Shown here: piece after piece, positions 1 to 10,777 of the stretch
Numbering within the stretch: position 1 is the first letter of the stretch
How the letters are laid out: each line of letters starts with the position of its first letter
Source: Protula sp. h YS-2021
Taxonomy: Eukaryota > Annelida > Polychaeta > Sabellida > Serpulidae
Reading direction: 5' to 3'
Assembly: GCA_949752745.1 (NCBI GenBank)
Contig: OX457025.1
Coordinates: 102,031,524 to 102,095,523 of the forward strand
Length of the DNA: 64,000 nucleotides
Made by a program: the position numbers and the translations under genes
Notes under the pieces: model-generated
What the model saw: only the letters and a program-made list of their open reading frames with translations
What the model was told of the DNA's origin: nothing
Database searches by the model: none

Positions 1-144
1 TCCGCTAACGGTTTGATTTATGTCAATTTTAACAATGACACAGTTTTATACATTTCCAAGTGTGTCACTTTGCTTGACGCCTAAGTCTAACTCTGATTTC
101 AATTTTATGTGTTATTTGGAATTACTAATTGATTTGGTGTGTTG

Positions 145-185
<41 letters not shown>
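145..185. repeat. (AAT)n microsatellite
   Basis: About 14 AAT units between AT-rich unique sequence. I see no gene in 1-2090 apart from this tract; short frames near 370-700 have no recognisable content. Confidence 0.95.
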
Positions 186-2097
186 TGCACAATAAATAAA
201 CTATAATTTATTTTGCACTTTATTTCTCACGCCAACTCGAAGTTTTTCAAATTGTATGAAATCATCTGTCAAGTATCCTCAAGTATGTTTGACATCTAAA
301 ATATGTCTCTAAGATTACCCACTGATATTTACAATAATCAAAACTTATCTCCAAAGTTTCTCGTTGGCATTATCTTGAGTTTCTCAAAAGAGAGTATAAC
401 AAATATCTAAAATTATCTCTGGATCTACAAATATGTCTCGCGAGCATCGGTTCGTTGCGTATGCTACTTAAACTGCTACCTTCTGTGACAAACACAAACA
501 TAGTACTCACTCGAATGGGAAGTTGGAAAAGAGCCTCGACTGCATCTTTTCCCCCATATCCGACGAACACAAATAGGGGAGGCCCTCACACCGTCCCCAG
601 AACCCAAATACAAAAACTGCACGTTGCAAGACAACAGTTACTTGGTCCGTTTATATATATGGGAAACTTTGAAATAAAACACGCCCGTACGAAACCTATT
701 TGAAGCACGACTTTACACAAATTGCCAGTGGTTGATTGTTAAGTTACTGTTTAGCACAGCAAAGCGCTCAGACCGTAAATTAATTTTTGGATATTTTGTA
801 TCGAAACTGACTAAGTTTAACCCAAATAAAGCTTGATTACTGCATTGTTGCTTAATATTTACAACAGTCTTATGAGATGCATTGAAATGTCACAAGGAAC
901 GTATAATCAAAATATATGATTTTTAGAAAAAAAAACAGTAAGAAAAAGATTACATTTTCATTAAAAAAGAATGCAATGTTTTGATGACAGCCGCATATGA
1001 TTTCGTTCAAATTTAGTTCCAAGTTATTATTTCCCTCAAATGGAAAGCTCCAAAGGGTAAGTCAGATCGATATTTATATCTAAATTTCTTTTAAAATTAT
1101 CAAACCTTTAGAAACTGGCATATAACAACCAGTTAAAGGTACAATTTTTTTCAGTTTTTAGCGAAGAGTTTGCTTGCATTTTTCACATCATCTATATTTT
1201 AAGCTCGTCCGGCCTAATTCAGATTTCAGATGGCTGTATTTTTAGTAATACTTATTTTATTTACACAGGTATTATACAAAAGGGTAGGAAAGTTTCTTCA
1301 ATTTACCATCAAATTACTGGGTATACTTTAAAAGGGTGGACGTAATCTATCTAACAGCGCCACTACTTCTTACTGTGGAGTGGTGGCGTGGTTTGTTTTT
1401 TATCAAAAATAGGGCAGTTTAGATTGATTTCAAAATGGGCTTAAACGACGCAAAAGAAATCTAAATCATATAATAAAAGAATACACATTGTCAAGACGAA
1501 AGTGTACATTGATCTCACTCTACGGGTTCGGTCAATATTCACTTTTGGCTTCATGACCTAATTCCTGTACTTTCCTCTTGGCCGTTCCTATTCCTATTAT
1601 ACCTTCATTGTATTTTCATAAAAAGTTGAACTAAAATGCCTGGTAAATTGAATTTGTCAGAATCATTTATAAGATCTCCAATGGAAAGAATGTTCAACCA
1701 GTAGAGACCTGCCTTTTCAAGCCGAATGGTCACCACTTATAACAGATTGCAAATGTTTCCCAATCATCTTGCTAATATTTGAAGAATAAATATTTTATAG
1801 AAAATATTTAAAAGACTTACTTGTCACCATTTTTATTTGAGTACAGTCCTTTTCAGATTTTTTAACTGCCTGTTTTTGTGGAAAGTATTTAAAAAAAAAA
1901 AGAAAATTGGATGACTCAACAAATCTTGGAACTATGTTTGGCCAAAACTCTTTGCTAAACCATCACATCCAGATAATTGCCTCAAAGCCTACCAAAACAT
2001 TTCTTACTGACTACATTTCTCGACGGTCCATCTGCTGTGGAATACCGAGTGCTAGCAAATACTTCAAGATGGTATACAAAATGTCCTACTTTTATTT
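186..2097. other. Unannotated AT-rich sequence
   Basis: No recognisable exon, RNA gene or repeat family seen. Confidence 0.5.
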
Positions 2098-3168
<1,071 letters not shown>

Positions 3169-3632
3169 CATTTCCTTAGCTTAAAACGTTGTTATAAAAC
3201 AATCCCTTTACAGTAAAGTGCTGAACACTACACCGAGTGCTGATAATGGCTGTATGAAAACCATTCTAACCCTGCAGCAGGAGTACACTCTGTTCATGCA
3301 TGTAGTCAGGTTTTTTCTTAAAGGAAGTATGTATATATGGGACTGAGGAAAGGCGTACGGGGAGTTTCTTTAAAGGGTAGAAAATTGTGACATGCTTTTT
3401 GTCAAATATATGTGGCTTTAAGCATCAGAAAAAGAAAACATCAGGCTTTTGTAGGAGGGGGTAGGAGGGAGTAGGGGCTTGCGTTCGAAGACACCCCAGG
3501 ATATCCCAGTGTTCAACAACAACAACTGTAATACTTGTAAAGTGCAGGGAACAAAGTCTAATTGATATCTGTTTTCTGTACAATACACAACAGTAGATTA
3601 GATGGTCAAGTTTCGGTCACACAGCCTAAGAC

Positions 3633-3689
3633 ATGTTGCCAACAAGTTTGTTCTCTCGAGTTTTCAGTGATTTACCAGCTGGCGAAAAG
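3633..3689 (+). other. Possible 5' exon of the nucleoside hydrolase gene
   Basis: A 19-codon open stretch starting ATG at 3633 ends at a strong donor (AAAAG|GTGAGT). The next good acceptor is at 4167. Splicing the two puts the 3633 ATG out of frame with the ATG at 4173, with a stop soon after. It would therefore act as an upstream ORF in the 5' leader rather than as an N-terminal extension. This is inferred from splice signals only. Confidence 0.35.
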
Positions 3690-3839
3690 GTGAGTTTTTT
3701 ATTTACTTTTTTTAGAACAAAGCATAAAAACATTGCTTTAAAATAAGACTTGTTCTTTTGTGTATGTGTGTGTATGAAGTTTTCTTTGTGCGTTGAAACA
3801 GAGCAAGGCAACGTAACCATAGAGCAAGAACAATACTAG

Positions 3840-3902
3840 TAGCATTATTAATATTAATAATAACAATAACAATAACAATAATAATAATAATAATAATAAT
3901 AA

Positions 3903-3933
<31 letters not shown>

Positions 3934-3966
3934 AAGAAAAAGAAGAAGAAGCAGAACAAGAAGAAG

Positions 3967-4033
<67 letters not shown>

Positions 4034-4058
4034 AAGAAGAAGAAGAAGGTAGAAGTAA

Positions 4059-4144
<86 letters not shown>
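3840..4144. repeat. Compound AAT/AAC/GAA microsatellite in the first intron
   Basis: Alternating blocks of AAC, AAT and GAA triplets end 23 bases before the acceptor of coding exon 1. The long minus-strand frames with poly-Tyr, poly-Ile and poly-Ser are artefacts of the triplet unit. Confidence 0.97.
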
Positions 4145-4145
<1 letters not shown>

Positions 4146-4172
4146 GAGAAATTCGAATCTTCTGCAGGTAAA

Positions 4173-4376
4173 ATGTCTTCGCAAACAAAAAACTCACCAA
4201 AGCGTAAGTTCGTCATAGACAGTGACGCGGGAATTGATGACGCACAAGCGATACTGCTCGCCCTGTCGCGCAGTGACGTTGACGTGTGTGCCATAACAAC
4301 GGTCCATGGCAACGTCGAGGCCGACCAGGTAGCAAGGAATGTGCTACGCTTGCTGAAAGTTGCCGGCAGATTAGAC
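4173..4376 (+). CDS. Nucleoside hydrolase coding exon 1
   Basis: It encodes 68 residues with the DSDAGIDDA metal/ribose-binding cluster at about residues 16-24 and TTVHGN at about 42-47. It ends GGCAGATTAGAC before GTAAGT, phase 0. A good acceptor (ttctgcag) lies five bases upstream of the ATG, so the coding start sits at the very beginning of this exon and a 5' UTR intron is likely. The exon is preceded by a long AAT/GAA microsatellite. Confidence 0.9.
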
Positions 4377-7300
4377 GTAAGTGTTAGAAATTCTTCAGGA
4401 AAATTGTGTAAAAATGTCACCACAACTCTTTCCCGTGGATATATGTTAAACACGTGTTTCCACATTATAGTTATCTGTAGTATTTGGTTATGTGGTCACC
4501 ATTTTGTGAACAAGTGGCTGCCATATATGCGGTCGACATATATTCTCTCAAATCTGGCATATTGACAAACGACAAAGTTTATTTGTTTGTCTTTGTTCCT
4601 TGTTTAATGATTAAATTCAGAAGTTTATTTCACTCAGGGAAATGCCCTTCAAAGTTGCGTTTTGACACCACTGATGTTTGGCACAGTGATAAGTTTCAGA
4701 TACCGGTGTATAAGGGCTCGGAGAATTCTCTGCTTGGTAACCAGATCCAGGCCACACATTACCATGGTTGCGACGGATTCGGTGACGTCCCGGATAAAGA
4801 CGCCCCTGGAAACGAATTGATAAAAGATGAATTCGCCGTCAACACGCTCATTCGATTGGCTAATGAGTATAAAGGTGAAGTACAGCGCAACCCCGAGATA
4901 GAACAATCCGTAAATGAGTACTAATATGAAGAACATGGGAACCCTGACATAGGAGACCCCTTAAATCTGTGTAAATGTAAAAGTACAGGGGAGCCCCGAG
5001 ATTCTGGGTGGTTATCATTTCAAAGGTTCACTTTTGGAATGACTTAAGCAATCCACAAACGCAAACTATTTAGCTTAACGAGACCTTTAAATTTACGCAA
5101 GATGTCAGGAGGCAAAGGAGAGATTTCACCTGAGATCACAAATTTGATGACCGGAATTTTGAACCAATAGAAAAACCATTTGTCTTTATTCTCATTTGCG
5201 ACGCTGGTTTTCTTACCCCTGATATGCATGTATGTATGTATGTATGTATGTATGTATGTATGTATGCATGTATGTATGCATGTATGTATATATGTAGCAA
5301 GTATGTATGTATGCATGTATGTATGTACGTATGTGTGCAAGTATGTATGTATGTATATATGTATGCATGTATGTATGTATGGGTGTATGTATGCGTGTGT
5401 TTGTGCATGTATGTATGCATGCATGTATGTATGTGTGCATGTATGTATGTATGTATGTATGCATGTACGGGTGTATGTATGCGTGTGTTTGTGTATGCAT
5501 GTATGCATGCATGTATGTATGTATGTATGTATGTATGTATGGGTGTATGTATGCGTGTGTTTGTGTATGCATGTATGCATGTATGTACGAATGGGTGTAT
5601 GTCTGTATGCATGCACTTTATTAACACTCTATATGAACCTTCACAATGACCATTCTGTATGAGCACTGGCTATGAACCCCCTCTGTAAATGCTTTTTTTA
5701 AAATGCTCCACATTCCGTGTAACTTAATCCTCAAGTCTCCGTCCCTTACCTACTCACGTAATTTAACCTTCACTTTGGTGACCTTGTTGCAGGTGATCTT
5801 GAGCTGATTTGCCTGGGACCGTTGACCAATGTCGCTTTGGCAATACGAATGGACCCACATTTCGGGAAAAAACTTAAACACTGCTACATCATGGGTGGAA
5901 ACTATGAAGGTACTAAGCATATTTACCATTTAACCCACTAGCCTATAACTTCACAGCAATTTGTAACTTATAGAAATTTACATTATTATATATTAGCACA
6001 TTGTCAAAATTGTTTCGAAATTACAAATATTTTGCTGCAATATTACAAACTGTTTTTAACTTTCTGGTTTAATAAAGCAAGGAAAACTTATTACATTTTT
6101 GTTTCTTGTTCCTCTTTCCTTGCCCTTACAGAGGAGAAAGTTTTGACTGGCGTTTTTATGAAGTCCCGGTCTTAACATAAAAATGTTTGATACTCATTTA
6201 GGGTCTGCAGTTTTTTTGTTTTTGTTTTTTTTTTGTTTTTTTTGTTTTTTTTGTTTTTTTTGTTTTTTTTGTTTTTTTTGTTTTTTTTTGTTTTTTTTTT
6301 TTTTTGCTTTTTTTTTTATATGGGACTATAAATTTTCTTTTAAAAATTGGTAAAAAAAAAACAAGGCGATTTTTCTTTCTGGCCTTACGTACATAAAACG
6401 CAAATCTTTCAATATTTTAAAATTTGATTTGGTTCATGTGTAGCTTAAATTTTATTTTTTGTTTGTTATTCTTTCTGCACATTGCTGAATATTTCTCCAT
6501 GGTAAAAGCAACATAACCTTTATCTGTTGCTTAATGTTTACTGCATTATTATTTCTTCTGCACTTCAAGGCAAAGGCAACATAACCCCCTGCGCTGAGTT
6601 CAACTTCTACAGCGATCCAGAAGCGGCCCATGTGGTACTGAGTGACCTCACAACGCCCATCACCATGGCATGCTGGGAACTCTGCCTCAAGTACTCGTTC
6701 TCATGGGTAAGATATATACACCGCTGTTCTTTTCTTTGCACATAGCCCTCCACCCTCCACTCACCCCTCTGCACCGATCCAGAGGTTACCCATGTAGTGC
6801 TCAGTGACCTCACGACCCCCATCACCATGGTATGCTGGGAACTCTGCCTCAAATACTCGTTCTCATGGGTAAGATACATACATACACCGCTGTTCTTTTC
6901 TTTGCACATAGCCCCCCCCCCCCCATCCCCACTCACCCCTCTGCAGCGATCCAGAGGTTACCCATGTAGTGCTCAGTGACCTCACGACCCCCATCACTAT
7001 GGCATGCTGGGAACTCTCCCTCAAGTATTCGCTCTCATTGGTAGATATATATGCCGCTGTTCTTTTCTTTGCACCAACCCCTCTACTATTTTTGTATAAA
7101 ATGATAATAATAATCCAGGTTGGGGGGGGGGGGGGGGAACGTGGGGGCACTCACGTACCAATTGCTTACCACGCGTGTGTATGACTTTTTAAAACAACCC
7201 CAAAACGAGTGCTGAGTTTGAAAAACATCCCCTTTTACATCAAACGCGTAGTGCAGTTCGAACCCCTTTTCCCCTTTTGGGGAAAACGGAATTACTGAAT

Positions 7301-9877
7301 GAAAACTACGTCCTTTTTTTTTACGAAATTGGTATTCTGCGAGAACAGTGTCCGACCTCAAATACACCCCCCCCCCTCTTTCCCGTCGTTTTCTAACACA
7401 CATGGTCACACAAGGAGTGTCTCCTAGCACATGAAGAGTGTCTCCTAGCACATGAGGAGTGTCTCCTAGCACATGAGGAGTGTCTCCTAGCACATGAGGA
7501 GTGTCTCCTAGCGCATGAGGAGTGTCTCCTAGCACATGAGGAGTGTCTCCTAGCACATGAGGAGTGTCTCCTAGCACATGAGGAGTGTCTCCTAGCGCAT
7601 GAGGAGTGTCTCCTAGCACATGAGGAGTGTCTCCTAGCGCATGAGGAGTGTCTCCTAGCACATGAGAAGTGTCTCCTAGCGCATGCGGAGTGTCTCCTAG
7701 CACGTGAGGAGTGTCTCCTAGCGCATGAGGAGTGTCTCCTAGCACATGAGAAGTGTCTCCTAGCGCATGCGGAGTGTCTCCTAGCACATGAGGAGTGTCT
7801 CCTAGCACATGAGGAGTGTCTCCTAGCACATGAGGAGTGTCTCCTAGCGCATGAGGAGTGTCTCCTAGCACATGAGGAGTGTCTCCTAGCGCATGAGGAG
7901 TGTCTCCTAGCACATGAGAAGTGTCTCCTAGCGCATGCGGAGTGTCTCCTAGCACGTGAGGAGTGTCTCCTAGCGCATGAGGAGTGTCTCCTAGCACATG
8001 AGAAGTGTCTCCTAGCGCATGCGGAGTGTCTCCTAGCACGTGAGGAGTGTCTCCTAGCACATGAGGAGTGTCTCTTAGCACATGAAGAGTGTCTCCTAGA
8101 ACTTGAGGAGTGTCTCTTAGCACTTGAGGAGTCTCTCTTAGCACATGAGGAGTGTCTCCTAGAACTTGAGGAGTGTCTCTTAGCACTTGAGGAGTCTCTC
8201 TTAGCACATGAGGAGTGTCTGGGTACAATTTTTTACCTCCTCCCCTTCTTTAGGTTGCACGAGAAGCACAGTTTCGACCCCCCCCCCCCCCCTGGCTCCG
8301 TCTCATCCTTTTACGGGGACATTGATTCAAAATTATCCCCCTTTTACATCGAAATTAACACTCCCGCGAGGATCGCGCCTGGCCCCCGATATTATCCCGT
8401 TGTCTCTGCGCCTTTTTTGTGCATGCATGATAACATATATGCTACCAACTGTTCGCCACCCACTCCCCATCGTGAAGAACTGTCCCCAGTTCCCCCCGCC
8501 CCCCCCCCCCCCCCCCCGTCACAAAAGAACCACTCCAGGAATCGGACCACTTCAACTGCGTCCCATTCCTGTTTCTAGGAATTCATTGTAACTCAAATGT
8601 GATTCTATCCCCAAATCTGAAAAAATCTGGGGATAAAATCGATTAACAATCGATTTAACAACTCAGTAACACACAAGCACCCAATGAGCGAAAGGAAAGA
8701 AAAGGTTAATTGCATGAAGAGATTTTACAGGTGGCGGTAAAAAAAAAACTCCATTAGGTTCCATTAGATTATAACCGCCCTTTACTCGACTACTCGAACC
8801 CACGATTTCACCCCGATCACGTCCTCACCCAACCACCCCCCCTCCCCATCTTCTCTCCCTTCCTAGCATTTGATCTTGATCTCGGTGTGGATATTAGGCG
8901 ATTTGCATTGCAACAAATCAAGGATTTTTATTTTTATCGACACCCATAGAGCACAGTATAAGCATGTAGACAGTGAGCGTCTCGTTTCGACTCCATCAAT
9001 TTAACAACTTATTGAATTTTCAAAATATGCTATGATTCAACTACATCCACAAAAAATCAACAACCTAGCCTGTAAAGATTGTTAAAAAATTATTTAGTGT
9101 ATAAATCAAATCCCTTCCGAAAAAAACCTAGAAACAAATTTTACATATCATTAAAAATTATAAATGCAGAATGGCAACAACAAGTTTATTCGAACAATAA
9201 CAATAACAAAAAAATCTTGCGTATACCACATTAATTAGTTTATCAAATCTTCAACATTAAGTTACATAAATAGTAAATTCACCCTCACACTGAAGGCAAG
9301 TAAATTACCCAAACCTAAAATTATGATAATAATGAACAGAATTAATAAACCACTTAAAATACACAGGTATGCTTTGTTATGTAATCTTTGACACGCATAA
9401 AAGGAATTGGTTTCTAAAACCAAAAAAAAGAAAAGTTTTTACCAAAGAAAATAATGAAACATACTCCTTAAATCGTCGCTTAATTTGTTCATCTTAATTA
9501 TTTAACCTAAATGGTGTATAATTAACTACATAAAACTTGCTTTTTAGGAATGGTACAACAAATTTGTTAGCTTACCTTCAGCTAAAACAAAATTTATACA
9601 AACAATCGAATCAAACACAATAACAAAATATTACAAGAACCAATCAAAACCTCGATACATCACTGCCGACCAGATTCTACTGGCAATAGCTGTCTGTGAC
9701 GCAATCACAGTGGATTCTACTCAAGTTTACGCAAGTGTTGAGCTCAGCGGGGCGCTGTGTAGAGGGCAAATGATTGCCGATTGGAAGAGCCATCTGAAGC
9801 GAGAAGCAAACGTCACGCTTGTAACAGCGGTAGACCACGACTTGTACGGGCGCTTACTGATGCAAGCCATACAGTGA
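4173..9877 (+). CDS. Inosine-uridine preferring nucleoside hydrolase, five coding exons
   Basis: Exons are 4173-4376, 4700-4874, 5793-5909, 6570-6706 and 9548-9877. All introns are GT-AG and the phases match (0, 1, 1, 0), giving a 320-residue protein, the usual length for this family. Enzymes of this family hydrolyse the N-glycosidic bond of ribonucleosides to release base and ribose in purine/pyrimidine salvage. Visible motifs in order: the N-terminal calcium/ribose-binding Asp cluster (IDSDAGIDDAQ), TTVHGN, CDGFGDVPD, LGPLTNVAL, YIMGG, then GNITPCAEFNFYSDPEAA. The C-terminal position that carries His-Asp in protozoan enzymes reads Ala-Asp (TADQILLAIA) in the exon at 9548. No signal peptide is obvious, so it is probably cytosolic. 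The start at 4173 is the only Met ahead of the Asp cluster. Oddities are a partly triplicated exon 4 and a second terminal exon at 20056. The family assignment is strong; substrate preference cannot be told from sequence. Confidence 0.9.
4700..4874 (+). CDS. Nucleoside hydrolase coding exon 2
   Basis: The acceptor is tttcag before ATACCGGTG. The exon encodes IPVYKGSENSLL and HYHGCDGFGDVPD, both typical of the family, then a helix ending NEYK. The donor G|GTGAAG leaves phase 1, matching exon 3. The frame runs on past the donor to a stop at 4922, which is intronic read-through. Confidence 0.87.
5223..5612. repeat. (ATGT)n/(ATGC) microsatellite in intron 2
   Basis: A tetranucleotide tract with a superimposed longer period: the 'gggtgtatgtatgcgtgtgtttgt' phrase recurs at about 5380, 5468 and 5540. 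All of its overlapping frames (Met-Tyr-Val-Cys or His-Thr-Tyr-Ile) are repeat translations. Confidence 0.97.
5793..5909 (+). CDS. Nucleoside hydrolase coding exon 3
   Basis: This exon is too short to stand out as an ORF but is clear on translation. The acceptor is cttgttgcag; the product contains LELICLGPLTNVALAIRMDP and YIMGGNYEG, and the donor is G|GTACTA. LGPLTN and the IMGG turn are signature elements of the fold. Phase 1 at both ends joins exon 2 to exon 4 without a break. Confidence 0.88.
6205..6318. repeat. Poly-T tract with regular G interruptions
   Basis: Runs of T separated by single G about every nine bases, in intron 3. Confidence 0.9.
6570..6706 (+). CDS. Nucleoside hydrolase coding exon 4
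   Basis: It runs from acceptor cacttcaag to donor TGG|GTAAGA and encodes GNITPCAEFNFYSDPEAA, the active-site Asn/Asp segment, then a strand-turn region ending KYSFSW. It ends in phase 0, compatible with either terminal exon (9548 or 20056). The last 93 coding bases are copied twice downstream. Confidence 0.9.
6776..6868 (+). pseudogene. Partial copy of nucleoside hydrolase exon 4 (second copy)
   Basis: 31 codons match the end of exon 4, starting at the DPE motif (DPEVTHVVLSD) and ending FSW followed by GTAAGA. The upstream half of the exon is missing. No acceptor sits directly at its start (ctctgcac where the third copy has ctctgcag). It is open in frame and close to the parent. Confidence 0.8.
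6948..7040 (+). pseudogene. Partial copy of nucleoside hydrolase exon 4 (third copy)
   Basis: This is a second 31-codon copy, 172 bases after the previous one. It has an acceptor-like ctctgcag directly before it, but the donor has decayed to GTAGAT. Codon changes include Cys to Ser and Trp to Leu at the end (KYSLSL). It probably arose by unequal exchange of a unit of about 165 bp. Confidence 0.8.
7147..7185 (-). repeat. Dispersed 'GTAACCAGTTGG' repeat, single copy
   Basis: On the minus strand this reads GTCATACACACGCGTGGTAA then CAATTGGTACGTGAGTG, matching the array at 17.2-17.4 kb. Confidence 0.7.
7413..8220. repeat. 21-bp minisatellite, about 38 copies, in intron 4
   Basis: The unit is close to GAGTGTCTCCTAGCACATGA plus one base. 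Variants (GCGCATGAGG, GCACATGAGAAG, GCGCATGCGG) recur in blocks, so higher-order duplication has occurred. The right end carries more diverged units. A unit of 21 bases keeps one frame open for 380 codons on the minus strand; I treat that as non-coding. Confidence 0.95.
8594..8661. repeat. Two adjacent short palindromes
   Basis: ATCCCCAAATC faces a near-complement (ATCTGGGGAT) around 8609-8635. It is followed by a 9-base perfect hairpin, AAATCGATT-aac-AATCGATTT. They may be a transposon end; nothing else identifies them. Confidence 0.5.
8662..9547. other. Intron 4, right part
   Basis: AT-rich sequence without repeats or frames of note. Confidence 0.5.
9548..9877 (+). CDS. Nucleoside hydrolase terminal exon (copy 1)
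   Basis: The exon encodes 109 residues from acceptor gctttttag to TGA at 9875. It holds the last catalytic-domain segment, YITADQILLAIAVCDAIT, followed by the terminal strands RGQMIADWKSH and VTLVTAVDHDLYGRLL. The conserved Asp of the C-terminal His-Asp pair is kept (TAD), but the preceding residue is Ala rather than His or Cys. Base composition resembles the other exons. Confidence 0.85.
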   Translation, partial: EWYNKFVSLPSAKTKFIQTIESNTITKYYKNQSKPRYITADQILLAIAVCDAITVDSTQVYASVELSGALCRGQMIADWKSHLKREANVTLVTAVDHDLYGRLLMQAIQ

Positions 9878-10035
9878 TTGTGTTTTGGTATGTTTGCATG
9901 GTAAGAACTCACCAACTAATCCAGGCCACTTGGTATTTCACAATTTTACTGCGTGTTATTTCACAATTTTACTGCGTGTCTGGTTAAAAAAAGTGAATAT
10001 TGTTTACAAAATAGCACACTTTTTATGAGCCGTTT

Positions 10036-10300
10036 CAAGAAGTCACGGACAGGAATGGTAACCAGTTGGTACCAGAGTGAACCCTCCCCTGCCCCCGAGA
10101 TAGCTAAGTTTCTCAACTGCATACATGCTTTATTTATTTACAAGCCAATCTTGTTCTTCATATTTCGAGGGGTTCTTCCCGGGGATGGGAGGCACTCACT
10201 AACTGGTTACCATCTCGATGATTTGGGAGTGTGTGGTGTGGGCCCAGAGGGGCGGGGGTCACTTACGTACCAACTGGTTATCATGCGTGCCCATAGCATC
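10036..10300. repeat. Dispersed 'GTAACCAGTTGG' repeat, several copies in both orientations
   Basis: A forward copy lies at about 10042-10080. Reverse copies lie at about 10190-10235 and 10258-10297, each keeping GGTTACCAT/CGTACCAACTGG blocks next to 'gtgtgg...gcccagagg'. Confidence 0.7.
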
Positions 10301-10342
10301 TAAGTAGTAGGGAAATGGCAGTTCTACGACACCCCCTCCCCC

Positions 10343-10617
10343 CTCGGTAGGAAATTTTGCGATTTCAGCATATTTATCCGTTTCAGACTATTCTGAACAT
10401 TTTTGCTTTTTTTACCCCTCATCCGGTAGGAAAAATTTTGTGATTTCAGCATATTTATCCGTTTCAGGCAATTCTAAACATTTTTGGTTTTTGGACCCAC
10501 CCCCCCCCCCCACCCCCACCCCCCGGGTAGGAAATTGTTTTTGCGTTTTCGGCATATTTATCCGTTTCAGGCAATTCTGATCAACTATGGTTTTTTGACC
10601 CCCCCCCCCCCCCGGGA
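10343..10617. repeat. Three imperfect tandem units of 80-100 bp
   Basis: Each unit has GGTAGGAAA, then a T-rich run, CAGCATATTTATCCGTTTCAG, CAATTCTGA and a C-run. The copies begin near 10348, 10427 and 10528 and lie directly upstream of the Polinton-type region. Confidence 0.8.
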
Positions 10618-10715
10618 TATTTTACAATATCTATTTATAGACATATTAGAACTGAATTTAACATCTGACAAGGAACGTTAGTGAGCAATCCGCCATTTTG
10701 ACAAAGTCTAGGTGG

Positions 10716-10723
10716 TATAAAAG
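10716..10723 (+). promoter_or_regulatory. TATA box of the polymerase ORF
   Basis: TATAAAAG. A start site about 30 bases downstream would fall after the ATG at 10730, so the likely true initiator is the ATG at 10778, which has a good context (ACAACAATGG). Confidence 0.5.
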
Positions 10724-10777
10724 AGACGTATGAGAACACTTTTCATCATATCAGTTCTAGCGATTGATGCGACAACA

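Noticed and set aside
7250..7275. tRNA B-box-like GTTCGAAC phrase
   Set aside because: No A-box, acceptor stem or cloverleaf could be built around it.
7413..8220. CRISPR-like regular repeat
   Set aside because: Direct tandem units without spacers in a eukaryotic intron; a minisatellite explains it.
7086..8228. 380-codon minus-strand ORF of HVLGDTP repeats
   Set aside because: It is the translation of the 21-bp minisatellite within intron 4; unit length is a multiple of three, and the unique flanks do not look coding.
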